A stretch of DNA of 64,000 bases from Sipunculus nudus (Eukaryota > Annelida > Sipuncula > Golfingiida > Sipunculidae), in assembly GCA_026874595.1 (NCBI GenBank), contig CM049317.1, positions 56,020,118 to 56,084,117 of the forward strand, in the 5' to 3' direction. This document shows positions 10,501-23,528 of the stretch, one piece after another. The notes beneath the pieces were generated by a model. It had not been told where the DNA came from, did no database searches, and worked only from the letters and a program-made list of their open reading frames with translations. How positions within the stretch are numbered: the stretch's first letter is position 1; the number at the start of each line of letters is the position of its first letter. Position numbers and translations under genes: made by a program.

Positions 10501-11205
10501 GTTCTCTGAATCCCCCGGTATAGTGAGCCCCATCTGGTCAAACACAGAGGGGTCCCCATCTAGCAATTTTGCAAATTGCTGGCAATTAAGCAACTTTGTA
10601 GTTCTTAGAATCCTCTGGTAGGGTGAGCCAACTACGGCTATACATAGAGGGGTCCCCATGTAGCAATTCCGCAAATTGCCGGCAATTTAGCAACTTTGCA
10701 GTCTTCTGAATCGACCGGTAGATGGAGCCCGGGCGGTTATACACTGAGGGGGGGGGGGGGGCCCTTCTAGAAAATCCGCAAATTGCCAGCAATTTAGCAA
10801 CTTTACATTTTTCTGAATCCACCGGTAGAGGGAGCCCCCGGGGGTCATACACAGAGGGGTCCCCACCTAGCATTCCGCAATTTGCCGGCAATTTAGCAAC
10901 TTTGGAGTTCTTTGAATCCTCCGGTAGAGGGAGCCCGGGCGGTCATACACTAAGAGGACCCCTTCTAGCAATTCCGCAAATTGCCGGCAATTAAGCAACT
11001 TTGGAGTTCTTTGAATCCTCCGGTAGAGGGAGCCCGGGCGGTCATACACTGAGGGGACCCCTTCTACCAATTCTGCAAATTGCCGGCAATTTAGCAACTT
11101 TGCAGTTTTCTGAATCCACTGGTAGAGGGAGCCCGGGCGGCCATACACTGAGGGGCCCTCTTCTAGCAATTCCACAATTTGCCGGCAATTAAGCAACCCT
11201 GGTCT
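7595..11205. repeat. ~100-bp satellite array with palindromic core, about 36 units
   Basis: Tandem units of about 99-100 bp. Each contains AAATTGCCGGCAATTT, a 16-base perfect palindrome, followed by AGCAACTTTGTAGTT, then CCGGTAGGGTGAGCCCC, and CATACACAGAGGGGTCCCCAT. Units differ by substitutions, and subtypes alternate (for example CTGAATGCTCC and TTAGAATCCTCC variants). Two units carry expanded G runs (about 8549-8562 and 10748-10761). Near-99-bp periodicity leaves long minus-strand frames of 33-residue repeats, which look like by-products. The same family is inverted at 28127-29470. Confidence 0.93.
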
Positions 11206-14200
11206 GCCTGATTAAATACTTATACGCTGATGCCCAATTGACTGTATACTTGCTTTGGAGCACAAGTCCACTGCCTGTAAGTAGTGTAACCCCCATTGTA
11301 CATGGCCTGTGAAAGTTGTGATGTCGTGAAAAACGTAAAAATCATCATTAAGCCAATTCCTATAAGGATACAAGGCTTACAGGGGTTGATGAGTTTATTA
11401 CTATACCAATATTATTGTTCTATTGTTTGTGTATGGACTTTTTTGTCAGGTTCCCCAGAGTATAAAACCATTTAATAATTTTTTTCTCCTTTTTTGGGGG
11501 TTAGTTTTTTCTGTTTTTCTTTCTTCTGTCATGTTTGTGCTATATCTCACATATGGCTGATTTAAAAAAACAACCTTCTTGCGTAATATTAGTCTGAGGT
11601 GACAGAGTTGCACCTGATATTTACTTTGGACCTTGACCTGATATCCATGGTCATACACTCCATAGCTGATTCAAAATTATCGCTCAGTTGGGCGGGACGC
11701 CAGTGATCCTAAGACTGATAAGAAACATCTAGTTTTTCTTTATTTACGGACATGTAAACCACCATACTTAAAATATTTTGGGAAGATATGATTTTATAAA
11801 ATAAAGAACGGAACAGGCTCTATAAAAACAAAAGTTCATGACTCCAGATTAATTTTTCAAAAGGTTTTATTCTCACAAAATAAAAACATGATGTACGTTT
11901 AACTGAAACATCTTTATCAATTGATGCTGTATATGATTGCTAAAGTTTGGAATCTCACTCACAAATTGACCATTAATCTTTCATAAAACTGTCCAAAGAT
12001 ACTACCTGCTTGGACAGATCATTCCAACCAATCTGGCACCATATCTTAAGATATCCAAAATTAACGTGTGCAACAAATAATAAGATAATCCATGAAATAA
12101 CCATGGAGAAATCGTATGAATATTTACTTGAAATAGACCATGAGAAGGGAAATTTCACATCTGATAGTCTTTTTTATAAGCATTATTTTTCCTAATTTTG
12201 TTAAATCTTTGAATGATGACCAGAAAATGGGTATGCCGGATGAATTTTGTTTTCATAGTAAGACAAATAACTGAGTTATAAATATCAGTTGAATGTTAAA
12301 TGGGAATTTCTACTTAAATTGAAAAGTACTCACTACAAGAAATATTAAATATGTGTGGCTTATATACAAAAGATAAATTTATCTAAGATGGATAAGCATA
12401 GCAAATTTCAAAGCAATGTATGGATTAATTATTGCAAAATGGAATTCCTCATGAACTTCAAATGATAAGATCATTGTAAAACTTGGGTAAATTTTGTTCA
12501 AATGTATGATTAACAACAGGAATGTATGAGTACATGATATTTATTATTTTCAATTTATGACCCTTTAATCAATTTTAATGCAGCAGGGATTATGATTCAG
12601 ATGAGTCTGGCTGTCAAGGTTTTTACAGTCACATATAGCTCATAGAATATAGGTTATTATGACTTAATTTGGGGTTTCCTACATGATTCACCAGGACTTG
12701 TTTGGAAGCATGATCTCCCTCAAGAAACATCTTGTACTGTGACCTAGTGTTTGATGTTGCCATATTTCTTTGCTTAACTTTCTTCAGCTGAAAGAAACAG
12801 ATTATCATTACTTCTTCATAAATATAGAGACTTTCCCACAAACACAACTGGTAAGGGATTTTGTGAGGGAAATACTGTACATTTATTTTATAGTTATAAT
12901 TGAAAAGGTGTTCCCATCTGCAAAAGTATGGCCATCAATCCATATAGGAAAGAAATGTTCCAAAAGGGCGCCCTGAACCTGCGAGTCTTTTCTGTAGCAC
13001 TTAAAGGAAATATTTACAAGCAGAATATATTTTGTGTATTTTTCTGTTTAATATATATTTTGCTATACAGTTGTAAACACATTCACTGGAAGACTAGTCT
13101 ATAGGACAAAAGTGTGGACTAACAAAACCATGTCTTCATAATAAATTTTTACAGGAAGGCATTAATCGTTATATGTTGAGCCCTTTACTTTTCTGACAGC
13201 ATTTCCAACTTAACACAAGTCCAAAAATATTTAACAGCAGTGTGTTTAACATGTTTTTCATAGTCTGATGTTATAGTCCAGCTTTTAATCAGCAGTATAC
13301 CCTAATATGTTTTGATAATATCAATGTCACATATGACTTAACGGCTATATGTGCGTCATTTCCTCATTTGTATGATTTATTCACATTTTGAGGCAAAGCT
13401 AAGGCCATACACTAATTATATCAATGAACTATGGCTATAATACAATACCAGTTAATATGATCATGTCAGTACATTTGGCACAATTTCAAACAGTTTTAAG
13501 CCCAATTTATAGAGCGGGGGGTGGGATGAAGAATCTATGAGAAAAACTGAGAAAGGATTTTTATATATTTTATGCAAACTTCAGTGGGAAGTACAAGGGG
13601 GTTACACTTGAATGAAAATTTGGAAAAGAATATTTTTCCAAGGTTTTATATGCATAAATTTAGGGGTGAGAGTATCGGATTTCCCAAATTTGTTAGATAA
13701 TACCCACCCCTACTCGTATAGGCCTAAGTAGCAGTAATGGTGTTACCACTTGCTAGTCTACGGATGGAATGACGACCGACAAAGACCATATGTACCTAAA
13801 ATGACTAAGAGTCATCTGAGCTGAAAATGAAAGGTGAAGCACCAAAACAGTGAAAATCGTGGAAATGTGCATTTGTGATGAAGACGGGAAAAACAGTTAT
13901 TAAAAAAAATATGAACACAGTGAGGGAGTTTAGATATTTGCCAGGCACAGTGTGACTCTAGGATGTAAAGGAAAAGTATAGGATCAATGGCTCTTCCTAA
14001 TTATTTAGCTGAAGTTAAATTGGGCGAGGCCGTTTTGGGTAAGGTAGTTTTACATAGGGAACAAGGAGGCCCAAAGGATTAATAATTACCAGTCAAATGA
14101 TGCCTTGCTGTGATAGTGAAATGGAAGTTGGAAAATGAATCATATTCGTTGGATGGAAGCCTCATACTCAGCCGTACAAAAGCCATCAACTATATCGATC

Positions 14201-14340
14201 GAATAAAATAACATTTTATTCACTTTATATTCAAATATTATTTATTCATTTGATTCAGACAGGGAGTTAATATGTGCACATGATTGCCCTACTGGGCACC
14301 CTTTGCTTAATGTGGTACATGTATATACCCTAATCCTTGT
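11206..14340. other. AT-rich intron sequence between satellites
   Basis: No exon, transposon end or tandem repeat was recognised on either strand. Short open frames at 12010-12195, 12629-12847 and 12770-12976 have no domain or splice support. A short segment near 11590-11650 (ACCTTGACCTGATATCC) resembles dispersed molluscan repeats. Confidence 0.5.
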
Positions 14341-17300
14341 GCATGAAATACACCAGTGAGTGTTTACTTCAGTAAGTGTTTGTCACTATTAATATACGCA
14401 ATATCCGGGATACGAGTTACCATAACCCTTCTAACGCGAAATACACCAGTATGTGTTTACACTAGTAAGTGTTTATAACTATTAATATATGGCATATCCT
14501 GGATATAACTATTAATATATGCTAAATCCGTATCCAGAGCAAGTGTTAGTCACTATTAATATATGCTATATCCGGGATACGGGTTACCCTAAGCATTCGG
14601 ACATGAGATCCTCCGGTAGGTCTTTGTTACTATTAATATATGCTGAATGCGGGATACGGGTTACACTAACCCTTCGGACATGGAATACTCCAGTAAGTGT
14701 TTGTCACTATTAATATATGCTTTATCCGGGGTAGGGGTTACCTTAACCCTTCGAGCATGAAATACACCAGTAAGTGTTTACTCTAGTAAGTGTTTGTCAC
14801 TTTTAATATATGGTATATACTGGATACGGGTTACCCTTACCCTTCGGGCATGAAATGCCCCATTATGTGTCTGTCCCTATCCGGAGCAAGTGTTAATCTC
14901 TATTAATATATGTTATATCCGGGATACGGGTTACCCTAACCCTTAGGGCGTGAAATACTCCATTAAGTGTTAGTTACTATTAGTAATATGCTATATCAGG
15001 AATACAAGTTACCCTGACACTGTGTACATGAAATACTCCAGTAAGTGTTTGTCACTCTTAATATATGCTATTTCTGGGATACAGGTTACCCTAACCCTTC
15101 GGGCATGAAATATTCCAATAAGTGTTTGTCACATTTAATATATGCTATATCCGGGATACGGGTTAGCCTTACCCTTCGGGAATGAAATACACCAGTAAGT
15201 GTTTGTAACTATTAGTATTTGCTATATCCGGTGTACGAGTTACCCTAACACTTCGAGCATGAAATACTCCATTATGTGTTAGTCACTATTAGTAATATGC
15301 TATATCCGGGTTACGAGTTACCCTGACACTTTGTACATGAAATACTCCAGTTAGTGTTTGTCACTATTAATATATGCTATATCCGGGATACGGGTTACCC
15401 TAACCCATAGGGCATGAAATACTCCATTAAGTGTTAGTCCCTATTAGTAATATGCTATATCAGGGATACGAGTTACCGTGACACATTATACATGAAATAC
15501 TCCAGTAAATGTTTGTCACTATTAATATATGCTATTTCCGGGATACGGGTTACCCTAACCCTTCGGGCATGAAATATTCCAAAAAGTTTTTGTCACATTT
15601 AATATATGCTATATCCGGGATACGGGTTAGCCTAACCCTTCGGGAATGAAATACTCCAGCAAGTGTTAGTCACTATTAGTAATATGCTATATCAGGGATA
15701 CGAATTACCCTGACACTTTGTACATGAAATACTCCAGTAAGTGTTTGTCACTATTAATATATGCTATTTCCGGGATACGGGTTACCCTACCCCTTCGGGC
15801 ATGAAATATTCCAATAAGTTTTTGTCACATTTAATATATGTTATATCCGGGATACGGGTTAGCCTTACCCTTCGGGAATGAAATACTCCAGTAAGTGTTT
15901 GTCACTATTAGTATTTGCTATATCCGGTATACGAGTTACCCTAACACTTCGAGCATGAAATACTCCAGTAAGTGTTTGAATACCTTCGGGCATGAAATAC
16001 TCCAGTAAGTGTTTGTCACTATTGATATATGCTATATCCGGGATACGGGTTCCCCTAACCCTTAGGGCATGAAATACTCCAATAAGTGTTTGTCACTATT
16101 AATATATGCTATATCCGGGATACGGGTTACACTAAGCGTTCGGACATGAGATACTCCAGTAAGTCTTTGTTACTTTTAATATCTGGTGAATGCGGGATAC
16201 GGGTTACCCTAACCCTTTGGACATGGAATACTTCAGTAAGGGTTTGTCACTATTAATATATGCTTTATCCGGGATACGGGTTACCTTAACCTCCGAGCAT
16301 GAAATACACCAGTAAGTGTTTACTCTAGTAAGTGTTTGTCACTTTTAATATATGATATGTCCTGGATACGGATTATCATAACCCTTCGGGCATGAAATGC
16401 CCCATTATGTGTTTGTAACTATTAATATATGCTATATCCCTATCCTGAGCAAGTGTTAATATCTATTTATATATGTTAAATCCGGGATACGGGTTACCAT
16501 AACCCTTAGGGCATGAATTACTCTATTGTGTGTTAGTCACTATGAGCAAAATGCTATATCCGGGATACGAGTTACCCTGACAATGTGTACATGAAATACT
16601 CCAGTAAGTGTTTGTCACTATTAATATATGCTATTTCCGGGATACGGGTTACCCTTACCTTTCGGGCATAAAATATTCCAAAAAGTGTTTGTCACATTTA
16701 ATATATGCTGTATCCGGGATGCGGGTTAGCCTTACCCTTCGGGAATGAAATATTCCAGTAAGTATTCCAGTAAGTGTTTGTGACGATTAATTTATGCTAT
16801 ATCCGGGTTACGGGTTACCCTAACCCTTCGAGCATGAAATACTCCAGTAAGTATTTGTCACAATAAATATATGGTATATCCCTGATACCGTTTACCCTAA
16901 CCCTTCGAGCATGAAATACACCAGTAAGTGTTTACTCCAGTAAGTGTTTGTCACTATTTATATATTCTATTTCCGGGATATGAGTTACCCTAACCCTTTG
17001 AGCGCGAAATACACCAGTAATTGTTTAGTCCAGTAAGTGTTTATCACTATTAATATATGGCATATCCTGGATAGGGGTGACCCTAAGTCATCGGAAATGA
17101 AATTCTCCTGTTTTTGTAACTATTAATATATTCTAAATCCGTATCCGGAGCAAGTGTTAGTCACTATTAATATATGCTACATCCGAGTTACGGGTTACCC
17201 TAAGGATTCGGACATGAGATACTCCGGTAAGTCTTTGTTACTATTAATATATGCTGAATGAGGGATACGGGTTACCCTAACCCTTCGGACATGAAATACT

Positions 17301-20300
17301 CCAGTAAGTGTTTGTCACTATTAATATATGTTTTATCCAGGATACGGGTTACCTTAACCCTTCCAGCATGAAATACACCAGTAAGTGTTTACTCCAGTAG
17401 GTGTTTGTCACTTTTAATATATGGTATATCCTGGATACGGAATACCATAACCCTTCGGGCATGAAATGCCCCATTATGTGTTTGTAACTATTAATATATG
17501 CTATATCCCTATCCGGAGCAAGTGTTAATCTCTATAAATATATGTTATATCCGGGATACGGGTTACCTTAACCAATAGGGCATGAAATACTTCATTATGT
17601 GTTAGTCACTATTAGTAATATGCTATATCCGGGTTACGAGTTACCCTGACACTTTGTACATGAAATACTCCAGTTAGTGTTTGTCACTATTAATATATGC
17701 TATTTCCGGGATACGGGTTACCCTAAACCTTCGGGCATTAAATATTCCAATAAGTGTTTGTCACATTTAATATATGCTATATCCGGGATAGGGGTTAGCC
17801 TTACCCTTAATTCGGGAATGAAATATCCCAGTAAGTGTTTGTCACAATTAATTTATGCTATATCCGGGTTACGGGTTACCCTAACCCTTCGTGCATGATA
17901 TACTCCAGTAAGTATTTGTCACAATAAATATATGGTATATCCCTGATACGGTTTACCCTAACCCTTCGAGCATGAAATACACCAGTAAGTGTTTACTCCA
18001 GTAAGTGTTTGTCACTATTTATATATTCTATTTCCGGGATACGAGTTACCCTAACCCTTTGAGCGCGAAATACACCAGTAAGTGTTTATCACTATTAATA
18101 TATGGCATATCCTAGATACGGGTGACCCTAAGCCATCGGACATGAAATTCTCCTGTGTTTGTAACTATTAATATATGCTTAATTCGTATCCGGAGCAAGT
18201 GTTAGTCACTATTAATATATGCTGTATCCGGGATACGGGTTATCCTAAGCATTCGGACATGAGATACTCCGGTAAGCCTTTGTTACTATTAATATATGCT
18301 GAATGCGGGATACGGGTTACCCTAAACCTTCGGACATGAAATACTCCAATAAGTTTTTGTCACTATTAATATATGCTTTATCAGGAATACGAGTTACCTC
18401 AACCCTTCGAGCATGAAATACACCAGTAAGTATATACTCTAGTAAGTGTTTGTCACTTTTAATATATGGTATATCCTGGATACGGGTTACCATAACCCTT
18501 CGGTCATGAAATACCCAATTAAGTGTTTGTAACTATTAATATATGCTATATCCGTATACGGAGCAAGTGTTAATCTGTATTTATATATGCTATATCCGGG
18601 ATACGGGTTACCCTAACCCTACGGCATGAAATACACCAGTAAGTGTTTGTCACTATTAATATATGGCATATCCTTGATACGGGTGACCCTAAGCCTTCGG
18701 ACATGAAATACTCCATTAAGTGTTTGTAACTATTTATTTATGCTATGTCCGTATCCGGAGCAAGTGTTAGTCTCTATTAATATATGCTATAACCGGGATA
18801 CGGGTTACCTTAAGCCTTCGGACATGAGATACTCCTGTAAGTCTTTGTCACTATAATGACATATTAATATATTAATATATGGGGAATGCGGCATACGGTT
18901 AACCCTAACCCTTCGGACATGAAATAGTCCTGTGTTAGTCACTATGAGTAATATGCTATATCCGGGATACGAGTTACCCTGACAATGTGTACATGAAATA
19001 CTCCAGTAAGTGCTTGTCACTATTAATATATGCTATTTCCGGGATACGGGTTATCCTTACCTTTCGGGCATGAAATATTCCAAAAAGTGTTTGTCACATT
19101 TAATATATGCTATATCCGGGATACGGGTTAGCCTTACCCTTCGGGAATGAAATATTCCAGTAAGTGTTTGTCACGATTAATTTATGCTATATCCGGGATA
19201 CGGGTTACCCTAACCCTCTGTGCATGAAATACTCAAGTAAGTATTTGTCACAATAAATATATGGTATATCCCTGATACGGTTTACCCTAACCCTTCGAGC
19301 ATGAAATACACCAGAAAGTGTTTACTCGAGTACGTGTTTGTTACTATTAATATATGCAATATCCGGGATACGAGTTACCCTAACCCTTCGAGCGCTAAAT
19401 ACACCAGTGTGTGTTTACACCTGTAAGTGTTTATCACTATTAATATATGGCATATCCTGGATAGGGGTGACCCTAAGCCATCGGAAATGAAATTCTCCTG
19501 TGTTTGTAACCATTAATAAATGCTAAATCCGTATCCGGAGCAAGTGTTAGTCACTATTAATATATGCTACATCCGAGTTACGGGTTACCCTAAGGATTCG
19601 GACATGAGATACTCCGGTAAGTCTTTGTTACTTTTAATATATGCTGAATGAGGGATACGGGTTACCCTAACCCTTCGGACATGAAATACTCCAGTAAGTG
19701 TTTGTCACTATTAATATATGCTTTATTCAGGATACGGGTTACCTTAACCCTTACAGCATGAAATACACCAGTAAGTGTTTACTCCAGTAAGTGTTTGTCA
19801 CTTTTAATATATGGTATATCCTGGATACGGAATACCATAACCCTTCGGGCATGAAATGCCCCATTATGTGTTTGTAACTATTAATATATGCTTAATCCGT
19901 ATTCGGAGCAAGTGTTAATCTCTATAAATATGTTATATCCGGGATACGGGTTACCTTAACCAATAGGGCATGAAATACTCCATTATGTGTTAGTCACTAT
20001 TAGTAATATGCTATATCCGGGTTACGAGTTACCCTGACACTTTGTACATGAAATACTCCAGTTAGTGTTTGTCACTATTAATATATGCTATTTCCGGGAT
20101 ACGGGTTACCCTAACCCTTCGGGCATTAAATATTCCAATAAGTGTTTGTCACATTTAATATATGCTGTATCCGGGATAGGGGTTAGCCTTACCCTTAATT
20201 CGGGAATGAAATATCCCAGTAAGTGTTTGTCACAAATAATTTATGCTATATCCGGGTTACGGGTTACCCTAACCCTTCGTGCATGAAATACTCCAGTAAG

Positions 20301-21697
20301 TATTTGTCACAATAAATATATGGTATATCCCTGATACGGTTTACCCTAACCCTTCGAGCATGAAATACACCAGTAAGTGTTTAGTCCAGTAAGTGTTTAT
20401 CATTATTAATATATGGCATATCCTAGATACGGGTGACCCTAAGCCATCGGACATGAAATTCTCCTGTGTTTGTGACTATTAATATATGCTTAATTCGTAT
20501 CCGGAGCAAGTGTTAGTCACTATTAATATATGCTATATCCGTTATACCGGTTATCCTAAGCATTTGGACATGAGATACTCCGGTAAGCCTTTGTTACTAT
20601 TAAAATATGCTGAATGCGGGATACGGGTTACCCTAAACCTTCGGACATGAAATACTCCAATAAGTGTTTGTCACTATTAATATATGGTTTATAAGGGATA
20701 CGAGTTACCTCAACCATGAAATACACCAGTAAGTATTTACTCTAGTAAGTGTTTGTCACTTTTAATATATGGTATATCCTGGATACGGGTTATCATAACC
20801 CTTTGGGCATGTAATACCCCATTAAGTGTTTGTAACTATTAATATATGCTATATCCGTATACGGAGCAAGTGTTAATCTGTATTTATATATGCTATATCC
20901 GGGATACGGGTTACCCTAACCCTACGGCATTAAATACTCCAGTACTCCAGAGATACTCCTGTAAGTGTTTGTCACTATAATGACATATTAATATATTAAT
21001 ATATGGGCAATGCGGAATACGGTTAACCCTAACCCTTCGGACATGAAATAGTCCTGTGTTTGTCACTATTAATATGTGCTATATCCGGGATACGGGTTAC
21101 CCTAACCCTTCTGGCAAGGAATACTCCAGTAAGTGTTTGTCACTATTACTATATGCTATATTTGGGATACGGGTTACCCTAACACTTAGGTCATGAAATA
21201 CTCCAATACAAGTTTGTCACTATTAATATATGGTGTATCCGGGATATGGGTTACCCTAATCCTTCGGACATGAAATACTCCAGTGATTGTTTGTTACAAT
21301 TAATATGTGCTATATCCGGTAAACGTGTTACCCTAACACTTCCGACATGAAAAAACCCAGCAAGTATTTGTCACTAATAATATATGCTATATCCGAGATA
21401 CGGGTTACCCTAACCCTTCGGGCATGAAATACTCCAGTAAGTGTTTTTCACTAATAATAAATGGTATATCCGGGAAACGGGTTACTCTAACCCTTCGAGC
21501 AAGAAATACACCAGTAGATGTTTACTCCAGTAAGTGTTTGTCACTTTTAATATATGGGATATCCTGGGTAGCGGTTACCCTAACCCTTCCGGCATGAAAG
21601 ACTGCAGTCAGTGTTTTTCACTATTAATATATGCTTTATCCGGGATACGGGTTACCCTAACCCTTCGGGCATGAAATACTCCAGTATGTGTTTGTCA
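14340..21697. repeat. ~77-bp satellite array with telomere-like hairpin, about 95 units
   Basis: The unit is roughly CACTATTAATATATGCTATAT, CCGGGATACGGGTTACCCT, AACCCTTCGGGCATGAAATA and CTCCAGTAAGTGTTTGT. Each unit has GGGTTACCCTAACCC, a 6-bp stem hairpin with the telomere words TTAGGG/CCCTAA. A ~2388-bp higher-order period is visible: segments at 17150-17900 and 19540-20290 align almost base for base, including the truncated and variant monomers. Short frames in it are not genes. Confidence 0.93.
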
Positions 21698-23232
21698 CTA
21701 CAGTATTTCCTTGAACAGACGCCCGGGCGTATATTTTTTTTCAGACCCTTCTTTGACCCGGCGTCTAAACAAGGCCGGCGTCTATTCAAGGTCGACGTTT
21801 ATAAAAAAAATACATTATCAGGCTAGTCGTACATAACTTAAAAAAATAACAAGTCGAAACAATAAACCTGTCGGTCACTACTTTGAACAATTGAAAACAT
21901 CGCCGGTACACGGATTGTGTTTACGAAATATCCGAAGATGCTATTGGGACACGCGCAATTTCTACAATCACACACCATATAAGAACTTACGGGGAACCAT
22001 AATAAGAGATTTTGCAGCTGTCCACAAGAATCTGTCTCCACCCGCCTCTCGGAACCAGGTACCCTGGTGTTTCATGTGGCTGTTCCATTTATTGGTTACA
22101 TTGTTTCTATTTGAACACGGGGTGGCTCTTCCATTACATATGGACCATGTACAACTTGTAACATTGGTTTCTTCGAAATAAAGGGGGTTGGTATTTATAA
22201 CGGGACAGCGTAATTCATTTTTATGACACTTACCTCCCATCTTTTAACTGATTCAGCTTAACACGGCGTATTCAAGCGTTTCCGACTTGGTATAAATTAA
22301 ACACGGGGCCGGATGGCTCTTCCATAAACTGTGCACCGCGTACAACCGGTAATATTGGTACCGTCCAAATACGGGGGTTTGTACGTATAACGGCACTGGG
22401 AAGTTCATTTTCATGACACATTCCTTCCGACTTCTAACTGTTTCAGCTTGACAAAGCGTATTCAAGCGTTTTCGACCTTATATATACCGGTATGTGACAT
22501 TTACTGCTGGGAATATTCAATAGATTGTATAGGTGTCGACAAGAGCAAATACTCTTAAAATTGTTTAAGATTATCTCAGAAGCGTGGTTTCAGTAACATT
22601 GGGGACGCGCTTAAAAAATGAAAGCAAAAAGCGTAATTTCGCTTGACAGTAGCTACAAATTATACCGCTTGACACCATCATTTTTTTGTCTTAATACTAC
22701 ACAAGAAATGAGCCCAAACGAATTTTAACAGATCCGTTCAACCATTTGTGAGGCAGACTCTCACCGTACCAAGTTGTACCGCTTGTATCAAGCGGTATTA
22801 GTTTTACCTAACTTGACAGCAGTGATGGTGTTAGTCTTCTCACTGCTATACTATTTGTGAAGCGTTTACTAGAATCGGTGATCGCCTTTAATCATAATGG
22901 GCGAATCGGGAATATTTGGTGTCCCTTATGGAAACAGGCATGCAAATAAGAAAAAAATAAAAAAAGATTTATAGAGGAATAAATGTATTTACACAAACAC
23001 AAACCGGAATTTTAACAAAACTTTCGGGTTAATTTGACCGGTAAATGCACCAATTACAGTGACGGAAAAAAACATCTGGCGGCAAACATGGAAACTACTC
23101 TGACACCCGGCCTCTAAACAAGACCAGCGTCTATTTAAGGCCGGCGTTTATTTTTTTTACGACATTGTTTTGCCCCGGCGTCTAAATAAGACAGGCGACT
23201 ATTTAAGGCTTGGCTTCTGATCAAGGAAATAC
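21698..23232. mobile_element. Non-autonomous DNA transposon, ~1.5 kb, inserted in the 77-bp satellite
   Basis: The left end reads CAGTATTTCCTTGAACAGACGCC and the right end, reverse complemented, CCGTATTTCCTTGATCAGAAGCC. These are imperfect inverted termini that extend into GGCGTCTA-type subterminal repeats on both sides. Both flanks show TA at the satellite word CACTATTAAT (CACTA before and TATTAAT after), consistent with a TA target duplication as in Tc1/mariner-like elements. Internally a segment of about 185 bp is present twice in tandem (about 22110-22290 and 22300-22480). No transposase frame is visible. Confidence 0.75.
22110..22482. repeat. Internal tandem duplication in the transposon, 2 x ~185 bp
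   Basis: Both halves contain, in order, AACACGGGG, GGCTCTTCCAT, a GTACAAC word, TATAACGG, TTCATTTT-ATGACAC, TTTCAGCTT or TTCAGCTT, and CGTATTCAAGCGTTT. They are clearly diverged from each other, so the duplication is old. Confidence 0.7.
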
Positions 23233-23334
23233 GGTATTAATATCTGGTATATCCCTGATACGGGTGACCCTAAGCCTTCAGACATGGAATATTCCAGTAA
23301 GTTTTAGTAACTATTAATATATGCTATATCCGTT
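23233..23334. repeat. Remnant of the 77-bp satellite beyond the transposon
   Basis: TATTAATATCTGGTATATCCCTGATACGGGTGACCCTAAGC and the following unit are recognisable monomers of the 14.3-21.7 kb array. This shows that the transposon interrupted the array near its edge. Confidence 0.85.
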
Positions 23335-23338
23335 TCAG

Positions 23339-23528
23339 AAGTAATACCGCAAAAGCCAGTTACCGAAAAGAGGATGCCAAGGCCTTCTTCACACTTGTAG
23401 CTGGTGCAGGTTTGGATGAGGTAACGGAGGAAATTAACGGCAACCGCCCAATTGTAAAATTCAAAAGAAATTATTTCCTTACAATACGAAAATCACTTTG
23501 TGAAACATTAAACCTTGAAAGTTACTAA
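23339..23528 (+). CDS. Orphan coding-like segment, possible terminal exon (unknown)
   Basis: Immediately after the last satellite unit an acceptor-like CCGTTTCAG is followed by 62 codons without a stop, then TAA. The translation is charged and balanced like real protein: KEDAKAFFTLVAGAGLDEV, then EEINGNRPIVKFKRNYF, then LCETLNLESY. It has no ATG. I do not recognise the family. It could be a terminal exon of a plus-strand gene whose other exons lie elsewhere, or a captured gene fragment. An AATAAA lies downstream near 23777. The plus strand is opposite to gene 1, whose intron contains it. Confidence 0.4.

Noticed and set aside
7644-11196. Many long minus-strand open frames with a 33-residue repeat (TTKLLNCRQFAELLDG type)
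   Set aside because: They follow the ~100-bp satellite period, overlap in several frames and stop wherever the unit length shifts. There are no splice or start signals and no domain.
14519-20290. Short plus-strand frames such as MFVTINICYFRDTGYP
   Set aside because: Satellite monomers read through. The two near-identical frames 2388 bp apart reflect the higher-order repeat, not paralogous genes.
14340-21697. True telomere or chromosome end
   Set aside because: The TTAGGG words are only part of a 77-bp unit and never occur as uninterrupted hexamer runs. Unique sequence continues on both sides.
21838-22465. Overlapping frames inside the satellite-inserted transposon
   Set aside because: Checked for a transposase. 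No DDE-like or DNA-binding motif, and frames on both strands are short and interrupted by the internal duplication.
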